Source of the DNA: Bacteroidota bacterium
GTDB lineage: Bacteria > Bacteroidota > Bacteroidia > Bacteroidales > Prolixibacteraceae
DNA: 64,000 nt
Direction: 5' to 3'
Assembly (NCBI GenBank): GCA_029265715.1
Contig: JAJUGZ010000007.1
Location: 1 to 64,000, forward strand
Position numbers and translations under genes: made by a program
Shown here: positions 1 through 9,575 of the stretch, piece after piece
How the letters are laid out: every line of letters starts with the position of its first letter
Position numbering within the stretch: the first letter of the stretch is position 1
The notes under the pieces: model-generated
Database searches by the model: none
What the model was told of the DNA's origin: nothing
Seen by the model: the letters and a program-made list of their open reading frames with translations, nothing else

Positions 1-31
1 CAAATAGGCCTAGCATATTGATATTCTTCAT
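1..31 (-). CDS. 5' end of a truncated CDS leaving the window (MKNINMLGLF...)
   Basis: Reverse-strand ATG at 31 with an open frame to the window edge; too short to identify. Confidence 0.3.
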   Translation of the reverse strand, partial: MKNINMLGLF

Positions 32-186
32 TGTTGCTCTTTTTTGTACTGTAAAATAGGCAATCTAACCATATATCCCATGCTTAAAATATTAACAATT
101 AAACAAATATATTAACATTGGGTTTTTAGAGATGCCCTTATTGCAGCCAAACCACTCTGCTCCCGCTGCCGTTGAGAATTAATAAC

Positions 187-204
187 CGATTTTAGCTAAA
201 ATCG
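187..204. promoter_or_regulatory. 18-bp perfect palindrome CGATTTTAGCTAAAATCG upstream of psd
   Basis: Read directly; lies 11 bp upstream of a TATTTTTG (-7-like) element at 216-223. Confidence 0.5.
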
Positions 205-246
205 AAGGCGTTTCGTATTTTTGCGGCCAAAATACATTCTCACGTT

Positions 247-900
247 ATGAAAGTACATAAAGCCGGCAATGGCATCATTAACATCGCGACCGCAATTGTA
301 GCCGCGGTTATCATTTTAAGCTGGTTTTTAATCAGCACAACGGCTGTTAAACTGGCTATTTTGTTGCCACTCTTCGGAATATATTTTCTGGTTATCCAGT
401 TCTTCCGTTATCCGGACCGTAGCATTACATTAAACGAACATGTCGTTCTCTCGCCTGCCGACGGAAAAATTTGTCAGATCCGGGAACATGTTGAAGTAGA
501 ATACTTAAAAAAGAAGTGCCTTCAGGTATCAATTTTTATGTCGCCTTTGAATGTACACATCAACTGGATTCCGGTCCCGGGGGAAGTCACCTATCTGAAA
601 CACAAAAACGGCGAGTTTTATGCAGCGTTTAAAGATAAATCGGCCGAAGAAAACGAACGGACAACCTCGGCCGTCAAAATGAAAGACGGACGTGAAATCG
701 TAATCCGCCAGATTGCAGGCGCCATGGCGCGGCGAATTATAAACTATGTTTCTGTTGGACAAAAAGTTACACAAAAAGACGAACTTGGTTTTATCCGCTT
801 CGGTTCACGGGTTGACTTATTTTTACCGCTCGATGCCAGGCTGAAAGTGAAACTTGGCGACAAAGTTACAGGTTCTCAGACCATTATAGCCGAACTATAA
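247..900 (+). CDS. psd: phosphatidylserine decarboxylase family protein
   Basis: 217 aa; N-terminal hydrophobic segment, SPADGKI motif and C-terminal FGSRVD pyruvoyl cleavage site; followed by pssA. Confidence 0.93.
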   Translation: MKVHKAGNGIINIATAIVAAVIILSWFLISTTAVKLAILLPLFGIYFLVIQFFRYPDRSITLNEHVVLSPADGKICQIREHVEVEYLKKKCLQVSIFMSPLNVHINWIPVPGEVTYLKHKNGEFYAAFKDKSAEENERTTSAVKMKDGREIVIRQIAGAMARRIINYVSVGQKVTQKDELGFIRFGSRVDLFLPLDARLKVKLGDKVTGSQTIIAEL

Positions 901-938
901 CCAGGACCAGCACTTATAATCAATTCAAAACCTTTCTG

Positions 939-1691
939 ATGAGCCGGATTTCGTCTTACTTTTTCTGGGTACCGAATACCATCACTGCCATGAACTTAGT
1001 ATGCGGCAGCATGGCCGTTTTTTTTGGAATCGACGGCGAATTGGGTTGGGCATCCGTCTTTATTCTGGCTGCGGCGCTGTTCGATTTTATGGATGGCTTC
1101 TCGGCCCGGCTGTTAAAGGCATATTCCAACATCGGGAAAGAATTAGACTCCCTGGCCGATCTGGTTTCGTTCGGACTTGCTCCCGCAACAATCGTATTTA
1201 CCCTGATGGAATACACTCTGTTTGGGAAGAATCAGCCTATTCAGGACATCGACACCGGGTATGCAAACTGGGTAACCTTACTATCAGCATTGGTTATCCC
1301 GGTAGCGGGCGCTTTCCGGTTAGCCAAGTTCAATACCGACGACCGGCAAACCGAACAATTTCTGGGAATGCCCATTCCGGCAAACGCCCTTTTCTTCGCT
1401 TCGTTGGGGCTGATTTTCGAACTGGGGACAAATCAGGCGCTGGCCCCGGTTATTTTGAACAAATATGTTTTGCTTGCTTCTGTTTTTATCTGCTCTTTCC
1501 TGATGGTTTCAGAAATTCCGATGTTCTCGTTGAAATTCAAAAACCTGAAATTAAAAGACAACGCTGTTCGTTTTCTGTTTTTGGCTGTTGTGTTTGTTTT
1601 GACAGCCACACTCAGGCTATATGCTTTCCCGTTGATTATTGTATGGTATGTGCTGTTGTCGGTCGTAACAGCCATCTCCACAAAAAAGTAA
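939..1691 (+). CDS. pssA: CDP-diacylglycerol--serine O-phosphatidyltransferase
   Basis: CDP-alcohol phosphotransferase motif (DFMDGFSARLLKAYSNIGKELDSLADLVSFG); multi-TM. Confidence 0.93.
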   Translation: MSRISSYFFWVPNTITAMNLVCGSMAVFFGIDGELGWASVFILAAALFDFMDGFSARLLKAYSNIGKELDSLADLVSFGLAPATIVFTLMEYTLFGKNQPIQDIDTGYANWVTLLSALVIPVAGAFRLAKFNTDDRQTEQFLGMPIPANALFFASLGLIFELGTNQALAPVILNKYVLLASVFICSFLMVSEIPMFSLKFKNLKLKDNAVRFLFLAVVFVLTATLRLYAFPLIIVWYVLLSVVTAISTKK

Positions 1692-1708
1692 ATCCGAAAT
1701 CGTTATAA

Positions 1709-1762
1709 CCGAAGCAGTTTTATCCGGCTTAAATGTCCTGATAAAACTGCTTCGGTTTTTTT
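1709..1762 (+). terminator. Rho-independent terminator after pssA
   Basis: Perfect 16-bp stem CCGAAGCAGTTTTATC / GATAAAACTGCTTCGG followed by a T run. Confidence 0.9.
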
Positions 1763-1833
1763 ATTGTTTTCTCACTCTCCGCCTGCAGGTTTTACCCGCT
1801 CGAATTAAATGTCAGTGTAATACCTGCTGGTAA

Positions 1834-1863
1834 CTTGCCAATTCTGTCAGATTATTATTTTTG
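1834..1863 (+). promoter_or_regulatory. putative Bacteroidota promoter for the GH3 gene
   Basis: CTTG - 18 nt - TATTTTTG, matching the TTTG/TAnnTTTG pattern about 50 nt upstream of the ATG. Confidence 0.45.
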
Positions 1864-1911
1864 TACATATCACAATAACCAAATTAAACGTACCATTAAA
1901 ATTAACTGATC

Positions 1912-4197
1912 ATGAAGAAATTAATGCTACTAATAGCGCTTGGTTTTTTTTCGTTTTCGTTCAAACCAACGATGGGAAATAAGTCCTCAACAGATCAAGA
2001 GATTGAATCGAAAGTAGAACAACTGCTTTCAAAGATGACCTTAGCTGAAAAAATCGGACAGCTAAATCAGTATACCAGCCGATGGGAAATGACTGGCCCC
2101 GCCCCAAAAGGAAGCAGCGAACAGCAAATGCTCGAAATGATAAAAAAAGGGCAGGTAGGTTCGATGCTGAACGTAACCGGGGCAGTCGCAGTTCGCAATG
2201 CACAAAAACTGGCCGTTGAAAACACCCGGTTGCACATTCCGATGATTTTCGGATACGATGTCATCCACGGGTATCGCACGATGTTCCCCATTCCACTTGC
2301 AGAAGCGGCCAGCTGGGAGCCCGAACTGGCCCGAAAATCGTCGTCGGTTGCTGCGCTCGAAGCCTCAGCGTCCGGCTTACAATGGACCTTTGCTCCAATG
2401 GTCGACATCGCACGCGACGCCCGCTGGGGCCGGATCATGGAAGGAGCCGGAGAAGACCCTTACCTTGGAAGCCAGTTTGCAGCAGCGCGGGTAAAAGGCT
2501 TTCAGGGCGACGACCTTTCTGATATCCACACGGTTGCTGCATGCGTGAAACATTTTGCAGCCTACGGTTTCGTCGAATCGGGCCGAGATTACAACACGGT
2601 TGATATCAGCGAGAGTACGCTCCGAAATGTAGTCTTGCCACCATTCAAAGCCGCGGTAGATGCCGGAGCTGCAACCGTGATGAATGCGTTTAACGAAATC
2701 GGGGGAACCCCGTCAACAGCCAATACTCACCTGCAACGCGATATTTTGAAAGGAGAATGGGGTTTTGATGGTTTTGTGGTTTCCGACTGGAATTCAATTG
2801 GCGAACTCATTGTTCACGGAGTTGCCAAAGACAAAACTGAAGCAGCAAACCTGGCTATTCACGCCGGATCGGATATGGATATGGAAGGAAACTGCTACAT
2901 CACCGGACTGAACGAATTGGTTCAATCCGGAAAAGTTGATGAAAAGCTGGTTGACGATGCCGTACGCCGTATTCTCCGCATTAAATATCGTCTGGGATTG
3001 TTTGATGATCCGTATAAATATTGCGATGAAAAACGCGAAAAAGAATCGATCCTGACAAAAGAAAACCTGGCTGTTGCCCGCGAAGCTGCCCGCCGAAGTA
3101 TTGTTTTACTGAAAAACGAAAACAACCTGCTTCCCTTGAAGAAAGACGGGCAAACCATTGCCATAATTGGTGAATTGGCTGCCGACAAAGATGTCCCGCT
3201 TGGGAGCTGGCGGGCAAAGGCCCTTACAGGCTCGGCTGTTTCGATGCTCGAAGGAATGCAGGCTGCAACAGGAAAATCAACTGTTGCCTACGCCCGTGGC
3301 CCCAAATACGTCGACGGGCCCAGCGCTTTCACCGCCGAACTATCATTCAATACCACCGACCGCAGCGGTCTCGACGAAGCGGTTGCATTGGCAAAAAAAT
3401 CGGATGTTGTGGTCATGGCCCTGGGCGAAAACTGTTTCCAAACCGGCGAAGGCCGCAGTCAAACCGATATCAAATTAAAAGGTTTGCAACAGGACTTATT
3501 TGATGCTGTTTATGCTGTAAATAAAAATGTAGTGGTGGTTCTGATGAATGGCCGCCCGATTGACATTACAGAGATTGCCCAAAAAGCCCCGGCAATTATT
3601 GAAGCTTGGCACCTGGGATCGGAATCCGGCAACGGGATCGCCGATGTTTTGTTCGGGAATTACAACCCGGCCGGGAAATTACCAATTTCATTTCCGCGCG
3701 CCGTTGGACAGGTTCCGATCTACTACAATCACAAAAATAGCGGTCGCCCTACAAACGGAGAAGGAAACGTTTTCTGGTCTCATTATACCGACCTGTCGAA
3801 AGAACCGCTGTTCCCTTTCGGCTACGGGCTCAGTTATACCACATTCGAGTATTCAAACCTGAAATTAAGCTCGGGTTCAATCACTCCGGGTGAAAAACTT
3901 CAGGCAACAGTAACTGTGAAAAATACCGGGAATTTGGCCGGCGAAGAAGTGGTACAACTATACATTCGCGACCTGGCTGGCAGCATTACCCGCCCCGTAA
4001 AAGAACTGAAAGGATTCCGGAAAATAATGCTTCAACCGGGTGAATCGAAGGAAGTAACATTCACCATTTCTGACAGCGACCTGGCGTTTTATGGCGCCGA
4101 TCTGAAACTGAAAGCCGAACCCGGTGATTTCAAACTTTGGATTGGGACCAATTCAGCCGAAGGACTTGAAGGAGCATTTGTTCTAAAACAGAACTGA
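1912..4197 (+). CDS. bglX: beta-glucosidase, glycoside hydrolase family 3 (BglX-like)
   Basis: 761 aa; signal peptide, GH3 N-terminal domain, nucleophile region GFVVSDWNSI, C-terminal fibronectin-III-like domain. Confidence 0.93.
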   Translation: MKKLMLLIALGFFSFSFKPTMGNKSSTDQEIESKVEQLLSKMTLAEKIGQLNQYTSRWEMTGPAPKGSSEQQMLEMIKKGQVGSMLNVTGAVAVRNAQKLAVENTRLHIPMIFGYDVIHGYRTMFPIPLAEAASWEPELARKSSSVAALEASASGLQWTFAPMVDIARDARWGRIMEGAGEDPYLGSQFAAARVKGFQGDDLSDIHTVAACVKHFAAYGFVESGRDYNTVDISESTLRNVVLPPFKAAVDAGAATVMNAFNEIGGTPSTANTHLQRDILKGEWGFDGFVVSDWNSIGELIVHGVAKDKTEAANLAIHAGSDMDMEGNCYITGLNELVQSGKVDEKLVDDAVRRILRIKYRLGLFDDPYKYCDEKREKESILTKENLAVAREAARRSIVLLKNENNLLPLKKDGQTIAIIGELAADKDVPLGSWRAKALTGSAVSMLEGMQAATGKSTVAYARGPKYVDGPSAFTAELSFNTTDRSGLDEAVALAKKSDVVVMALGENCFQTGEGRSQTDIKLKGLQQDLFDAVYAVNKNVVVVLMNGRPIDITEIAQKAPAIIEAWHLGSESGNGIADVLFGNYNPAGKLPISFPRAVGQVPIYYNHKNSGRPTNGEGNVFWSHYTDLSKEPLFPFGYGLSYTTFEYSNLKLSSGSITPGEKLQATVTVKNTGNLAGEEVVQLYIRDLAGSITRPVKELKGFRKIMLQPGESKEVTFTISDSDLAFYGADLKLKAEPGDFKLWIGTNSAEGLEGAFVLKQN

Positions 4198-4215
4198 TCC
4201 ATTCGATTTTGATAC

Positions 4216-4246
4216 AAGGCAGGCTCGGCTTGGGCCTGCCTTTTTT
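4216..4246. terminator. terminator between convergent GH3 and cyclase genes
   Basis: AAGGCAGGC-loop-GCCTGCCTTTTTT hairpin. Confidence 0.75.
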
Positions 4247-4904
4247 ATGTCCGAAACAAGGCCCTGACCGGAGCACCATCAGCCTGTACAAAGTTTAACG
4301 GAAGACAAAAAAACTCTCCGGAGTCTGCGGCAAAACCGGTCGGGAACTTCAGGTTTTCAACAATCAGCAAGCCTTTCCGGAAAAGGGCATAATGAACCGG
4401 ATATTCCGTACTGTCAACCGGATCGACCGAAATGGCATCCAGTCCAATCCCTTTCAGGTTGAACGTCAGCAAGAACGCCAACGCCTCATCCGACAGGATG
4501 GGAAAAGAACGAAAATAGGCATCGGTCCCCCATTTTTCAGACCATCCGGTTTTGAAAAGGACATAGTCAGCCATTCTCAGATCATCGGTTCGTTCTTCCA
4601 ACAAACTCTTTTCCACCTGTTTTGTCAGTTGCGGTACCGAAACAACAATTGCCTTCCCGATAAACTGATCAACCGGAAAATCATCCAGGAATTTGCCCTC
4701 TTCCAACATGTGGGCCGGAGCGTCGATGTGGGTTCCCAGGTGACTGTCAAGCTCAATATGAGTTTCCCGGTAGCCATCCGGGACGATGAATGCAACGGGC
4801 CCGATAACCGGCGAACCTTTTCCCGGATATACCGGCATTCCGCTGTGACAAGGGTGTGTAAGATCGAATACTGCCATGTTCTCTGTAAATAAATTGATCA
4901 TCAA
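4245..4904 (-). CDS. cyclase family protein (kynurenine formamidase-like)
   Basis: HSGMPVYPG and HLGTHIDAPAHM metal-binding motifs typical of the cyclase family. Confidence 0.85.
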   Translation of the reverse strand: MMINLFTENMAVFDLTHPCHSGMPVYPGKGSPVIGPVAFIVPDGYRETHIELDSHLGTHIDAPAHMLEEGKFLDDFPVDQFIGKAIVVSVPQLTKQVEKSLLEERTDDLRMADYVLFKTGWSEKWGTDAYFRSFPILSDEALAFLLTFNLKGIGLDAISVDPVDSTEYPVHYALFRKGLLIVENLKFPTGFAADSGEFFCLPLNFVQADGAPVRALFRT

Positions 4905-5150
4905 AACTATAAAAATACCTGAAGAATGATCTTTAGAGAAATAAGATTGCCAAGACAGTGATCGTAATTTTTCCCTTTGACATGAGATTTAATTATAGTA
5001 ATTTACGCCATTCATTCGCGGAGGCCTTTGTTTATACGGATTTTCGGGAATTTGTTTGCTCAGTTGCACATACGTGATTTCATACTATAATAATTTGTTT
5101 TTAAATGGTAGTATGGAACTCACATGTGTTGAAATTATTATCATTCTCTT

Positions 5151-5180
5151 GGGTGTTGTGAAACAACATGTTCGTTTCAT
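5151..5180. promoter_or_regulatory. copy 1 of shared 30-bp element GGGTGTTGTGAAACAACATGTTCGTTTCAT
   Basis: 28/30 identical to 13683-13712; contains palindrome TGTTGT-GAA-ACAACA; 25 bp upstream of the GH36-like start. Confidence 0.6.
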
Positions 5181-5205
5181 TATTGTCTTTTTTTATAAAA
5201 CGAGT

Positions 5206-7056
5206 ATGACAAGCATTAAATTCAAAATGCGTAACAGCTGCTGGTTAATCATTATCCTAATTATTGCAGGCTTTTCTATGTGCCAGGCAGCAACCGACAA
5301 TTACATTTTTAACCGGAGTAAAATACAGATTGAGGGGAAACTTGCACCGTTCGAGCCAACCATCGATATTAGCGAAATCGGACTACAGAAATACATTGTC
5401 AGTATCTATTTACACGCAACCGCTGAAGCCGCTCCGCCGATATTTCATCTGAAAGTAAAATTTCCGAGAAACAAAATTGAACAATTGTGGAGCTCAAAAA
5501 CTTGGTCGAACAAATCGTATTTCACCGTCCCGGCCTACGACCGGGCTGCTGCAGGTTTTTCGATTATATCCGGGCTAACAATTAACGACCAGAACCAGAT
5601 CACCTTTTCGTGCAAAGACATGTACAATGCTCGTTTTGTGAGTTCATACATTCAGGAGAAAAAAGACACCATGGAGTTTTGCCTGGGCTTTTTCGAAGAT
5701 AATCCGCCCGTATCAAACATGCAGGAATATCAGGCCCAGGTACTTGTTGATTTCAGAAACATCCCTTTCTCGACGGCTATTTACGAAGCTTCTTCCTGGT
5801 TTCTGGAAGATAAATTCAAACACGCAAAAGTAAGCGCCGACACAACCAAGGTTCCGGTTTTTTCGACCTGGTACCCGATGCACCGGAACATTCCGCTGGA
5901 GAATATTGAACGTGAACTTGACTCGCTCCGGAGTTTCAATTTTAAATCGGTCTTGGTAGACGATGGTTGGCGGTCGCTCGTAAAAATGAAACTTGACACC
6001 GCCTACGCCTACGAAGCATCGAGCTTTGCCACAATGAAATCGTTCAGACAGAAGGTCGACGACATGAATTTGCACCTCTACTTATGGTATTCGATCCCCT
6101 TTATGGGCGGAAACCCGATGGAGCTTAAACGTTTCGACGGGAAATACATCCATTACCGGGCCCCGCGCCAGATAACCGTGCTTGACCCCCGCTATCAGGA
6201 GGTTCGCCAATACCTGACCAGCACCTATGCCCATTTCATGTCGGAATGGAATTTTGATGGTTACTGGTTCGATTTTCTGAATGGTTTTTACCCCACTGAA
6301 GGCGATCTGCTGAACGAAGACAAAGGGCGCGACCTGGCCAACATTCAATTGGCCGTTGATACACTGAAAAAGGAAATGGCTGCCCGGCTGCTGGAAATAA
6401 ACCCCGATGTATTTATGGGCCAGGAATTTCCGGTTGTTGGACCCAACCGCTCGAGCTACGAAAGTTTCTTAAGCGGCTTTGTGGGCGCCGACAACCTCCA
6501 GATTGTACGCGAAAAAATGGTAAACAACAAATTGCTATACGGAAAATACACCCCGTTTATGGAGGTTGTGGCCTTCAACCCGAAAGACAAAGTTGAAGAT
6601 GTTGCCAGAAAAATTCAGGCCGTTCTTTTCGGGAACCCTTACCTTTCGTTCTTCAACACGACGCTACCTGCTGAAAGTAAACAGGCAATCCGCTTCTGGC
6701 TTAAATACTGGAGCTCCAATTATGATGTTTTATTTGACGGAACCTTCAAACCAGTGCAGGTTTCCCGTTTTTACCCGGTTGTTATTTCCCGTAATGCCCG
6801 AAAGTCAATCTATGTACAATATGAAGACTACACATTGAATTTTCCGGATATATGGACCCAGCCAACCGATATCATTAACTCAACCCGGAACCCAATCGTA
6901 AGTTTCCTGACCGAAAAATCAGACCTGACGGTCAGTTTCGAGATTTTCAACTGCCTCGGAAACAAAATAGACGGCGGAACCTTTAAAACAAAAAATAAAA
7001 GCAAGATCGATTTTAATGTTCCGGTCGGTGGTTTGATCCGGATTTCTCCAAATTAA
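5206..7056 (+). CDS. melibiase / GH36-like (clan GH-D) glycoside hydrolase, candidate alpha-galactosidase
   Basis: Signal-like N-terminus (MRNSCWLIIILIIAGFSMCQA), FKSVLVDDGWRS and WNFDGYWFDF motifs. Start trimmed from the ORF track (5056) to 5206 or 5227. Confidence 0.8.
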   Translation: MTSIKFKMRNSCWLIIILIIAGFSMCQAATDNYIFNRSKIQIEGKLAPFEPTIDISEIGLQKYIVSIYLHATAEAAPPIFHLKVKFPRNKIEQLWSSKTWSNKSYFTVPAYDRAAAGFSIISGLTINDQNQITFSCKDMYNARFVSSYIQEKKDTMEFCLGFFEDNPPVSNMQEYQAQVLVDFRNIPFSTAIYEASSWFLEDKFKHAKVSADTTKVPVFSTWYPMHRNIPLENIERELDSLRSFNFKSVLVDDGWRSLVKMKLDTAYAYEASSFATMKSFRQKVDDMNLHLYLWYSIPFMGGNPMELKRFDGKYIHYRAPRQITVLDPRYQEVRQYLTSTYAHFMSEWNFDGYWFDFLNGFYPTEGDLLNEDKGRDLANIQLAVDTLKKEMAARLLEINPDVFMGQEFPVVGPNRSSYESFLSGFVGADNLQIVREKMVNNKLLYGKYTPFMEVVAFNPKDKVEDVARKIQAVLFGNPYLSFFNTTLPAESKQAIRFWLKYWSSNYDVLFDGTFKPVQVSRFYPVVISRNARKSIYVQYEDYTLNFPDIWTQPTDIINSTRNPIVSFLTEKSDLTVSFEIFNCLGNKIDGGTFKTKNKSKIDFNVPVGGLIRISPN

Positions 7057-7059
7057 CAA

Positions 7060-7860
7060 TCAATCAACCGGTTTATAATGGCGTTTTAACCACTTGGCCA
7101 GGCCATCGAGCCCCGGGAATAAAACCCGTTCGGTAATATTGGCCTGGTCGAGTTTGTCCCTCACTTCAAGCTTTAGTTCTTTGGGAATAATGATCCGGCG
7201 GAATAACTCCGGATGTTGCGTTAACCAATCGTCCATGATGGCTGTTGGGTTTGTCATTACCGAGAACAATGCAAACTGGTTGACAATCCGCTCGTCGAGC
7301 GATGGCGGTTCAAAAAACACCAACTGGTTTTCGCCTAACTCCTTATCCAGATCGTCAAGCGTTTCAACCCGTTCGAGCATCTCCAGGGTAAAGGCGTTGC
7401 ATTTCTCCTTCCGGAGTATCTGGTTCAACGGCTCAGACACCAATTGGTTCGCCCGGACAAAATCAACTTTCCAGATTACACCATCCAGATCGTATTTTTC
7501 GGTGTTGGCCGTTGCAAAATGCATGGCAATAAAGGGAGAATAAGTCCAGTCCAGCAACCGGGTAGGTAATCCATGGTGCTGGGCCAAAACGAGCGACCGC
7601 CAAAACGTGCTCGTCAATAATGGATCTTTGGTTATTGAATATTTTCGGAAGTTTCGGAGTAAGTGATACTCCAGTTCAGGACGGGCCCCACAGTTTCGCA
7701 AAAAGCTATTCTTCAATTCGTAGTTGGCATCCGAAAGACCCCGGAAAGCATAATCAGAACGATAACGCCCCAAATTAGGCCTCCAGGAATCATGATAAAC
7801 TTCTTCGCAAAGTTGGGCCCAGCTCCTGACTATGATATCGTTTGATTTAACCGATTGCAT
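7060..7860 (-). CDS. FRG domain-containing protein
   Basis: YAFRGLSDANYELKNSFLR...HHGLPTRLLDWTYSPFIAMHFA matches the FRG domain signature. Confidence 0.88.
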   Translation of the reverse strand: MQSVKSNDIIVRSWAQLCEEVYHDSWRPNLGRYRSDYAFRGLSDANYELKNSFLRNCGARPELEYHLLRNFRKYSITKDPLLTSTFWRSLVLAQHHGLPTRLLDWTYSPFIAMHFATANTEKYDLDGVIWKVDFVRANQLVSEPLNQILRKEKCNAFTLEMLERVETLDDLDKELGENQLVFFEPPSLDERIVNQFALFSVMTNPTAIMDDWLTQHPELFRRIIIPKELKLEVRDKLDQANITERVLFPGLDGLAKWLKRHYKPVD

Positions 7861-7932
7861 AACTGAATTTCTGCGGAAACTATTTCGAAGATAATACCAA
7901 CGAACGAGAAACAGAAATCCGTCTATGCTTTT

Positions 7933-8166
7933 TTATATTTCCTTATTGCTTGGCTTCACAAACGGGGCAATTGTTGAATTGGTTGTTCCCCCTCCGCCAA
8001 CCGTATCTCTCTTAATGACATTGTCTTTTTCGGGATCGATTTTCAGGTCCTTCACCGGCAACTGCTTTTCAATAACTTTTACTGAGTCGTTTTTCAAATT
8101 GAAGGTCGTTGTCATTTTCAACCCTAAAAAGAAAAAAATTGAACCGGTAAGTATAATTGTTCTCAT
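7933..8166 (-). CDS. small hypothetical protein with N-terminal hydrophobic segment
   Basis: 77 aa, signal-like N-terminus, followed by Lys/Asp-rich and Gly/Thr-rich tail. Confidence 0.4.
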   Translation of the reverse strand: MRTIILTGSIFFFLGLKMTTTFNLKNDSVKVIEKQLPVKDLKIDPEKDNVIKRDTVGGGGTTNSTIAPFVKPSNKEI

Positions 8167-8345
8167 AAAGCAAAGACATTATAAGCCATAAAGTTAACGG
8201 ATAAATTAATTCCTTCAGCCGTCCTCCTTTCAAACACCTGATTTATCAGCAAACAACTATAAAATACCCACAAACAACTTTCTCAGATGCCCGAACCACC
8301 AGCAAAATCCAGCCAAACAACGTCGATAAATTGAGCTTTTTGCAA

Positions 8346-9554
8346 TCAAAAAGAAAGTTCTTTTTCTATTCGGGTCATTATTTCAATACAAAAACGACCA
8401 TTATGATACGGGCACTTCCATTCATCAACCTTGGGTAACGGATACCTCGTCCCCTCCCGGCTGACCCTCGAATGCCATTCCCCATGTTCCTGATCAATCA
8501 GAGCCTTTTTCATGAAATTCCATGACTGCTCAAGCTTTTCCAGAAAGAAGGGGTCTTTCGACAGTTCATAGGCATTCAGGAACCCGATAGCCGCCTCGTT
8601 TTGAGGCCACCAATGCTTATCTCCATCTTTCAGTTTCTCCGGATAAGCTTCGTACAACAGCCCACCATCGGCATCAAGTCCTTCTTCGGCTACTTTTCGG
8701 GCCATCCGGACCGCAATTGCTTCAATTTTCTTCTGTAAATCCTCGTTTTTTAGCACCTGTACGGCTTCGCAAAGCAACCAGCTTCCTTCAATATCGTGCC
8801 CGTACGATATCAGATCCGTCTTTGAAGTCCAGTCGGCGTCGAAAAATAATTTGAATTGCCAACGTTCGGGATCGATAATGTGGTCGATAAACTGGGTTAA
8901 CAGTGCCTGCATCTGTTGTTTCAGCTCGTCGTCGGGCCAAATCCGGAGCAAATTGGTATAAGCTTCCAGAACATGCAAATGGGTGTTCATCGACTTTTTT
9001 ACATCAAGGTCCCTGGAACTCAGGCGCTGATCTCCGACGGGCCCCCAATCACGCGACAAGGCTTCGATGTAGCCGCCATGTTCCGGATCAAACCCATATC
9101 GTTCGATCAGCATAAACAAGCTGATTGCTATTTGTTTGGCCTGTTCCGAGCCAAAAGCCATAACATATTCGGCCAGGCCATAAATAGCAAATGCCTGGGC
9201 ATAAATTTGCTTTTTGGGGTCGAGTGGCTCCAGATCCTGATCAATATGCCAGAATACCCCACCCCACTCGTGATCCCAGAAATGCTTTATCAACATCTGA
9301 TAAGCGGCATCGGCAACTTCACGATACTTATCGTCGGGAAAATGGCGATAAGCTGCCGAAAACGTCCAAAGTATCCGCGAATTGATAATCGAAGCTTTCA
9401 GATGCTCCGGATGAGGCTTCTCTTCAAAATCAATCAATCCAACAAATGTTTTGTCTTTGGGCTGATACACCCGATCCACCCAGTAAGGCAAAATATTCTC
9501 AGTCAATTCAGAACGAACCTCGTTGTATATTTTGTACAAAAATTCAGCGCTCAT
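8346..9554 (-). CDS. cellobiose 2-epimerase (AGE superfamily)
   Basis: 402 aa; INSRILWTFSAAYR, EWGGVFWHID, HDIEGSWLLCEA and WWPQNEAAIGF motifs; operon context with GH130 and a symporter. Confidence 0.9.
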   Translation of the reverse strand: MSAEFLYKIYNEVRSELTENILPYWVDRVYQPKDKTFVGLIDFEEKPHPEHLKASIINSRILWTFSAAYRHFPDDKYREVADAAYQMLIKHFWDHEWGGVFWHIDQDLEPLDPKKQIYAQAFAIYGLAEYVMAFGSEQAKQIAISLFMLIERYGFDPEHGGYIEALSRDWGPVGDQRLSSRDLDVKKSMNTHLHVLEAYTNLLRIWPDDELKQQMQALLTQFIDHIIDPERWQFKLFFDADWTSKTDLISYGHDIEGSWLLCEAVQVLKNEDLQKKIEAIAVRMARKVAEEGLDADGGLLYEAYPEKLKDGDKHWWPQNEAAIGFLNAYELSKDPFFLEKLEQSWNFMKKALIDQEHGEWHSRVSREGTRYPLPKVDEWKCPYHNGRFCIEIMTRIEKELSF

Positions 9555-9575
9555 TCATTGTTGTTTTTAATCATG

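Noticed and set aside
1001-1708. 235-aa ORF in an alternative frame over pssA
   Set aside because: Overlaps the clearly recognisable pssA frame and has no coherent protein features.
5056-5205. 50-residue N-terminal extension of the GH36-like ORF as real protein
   Set aside because: A proper signal peptide starts at 5206/5227; the extension contains the repeated 30-bp element and is more likely 5' regulatory sequence.
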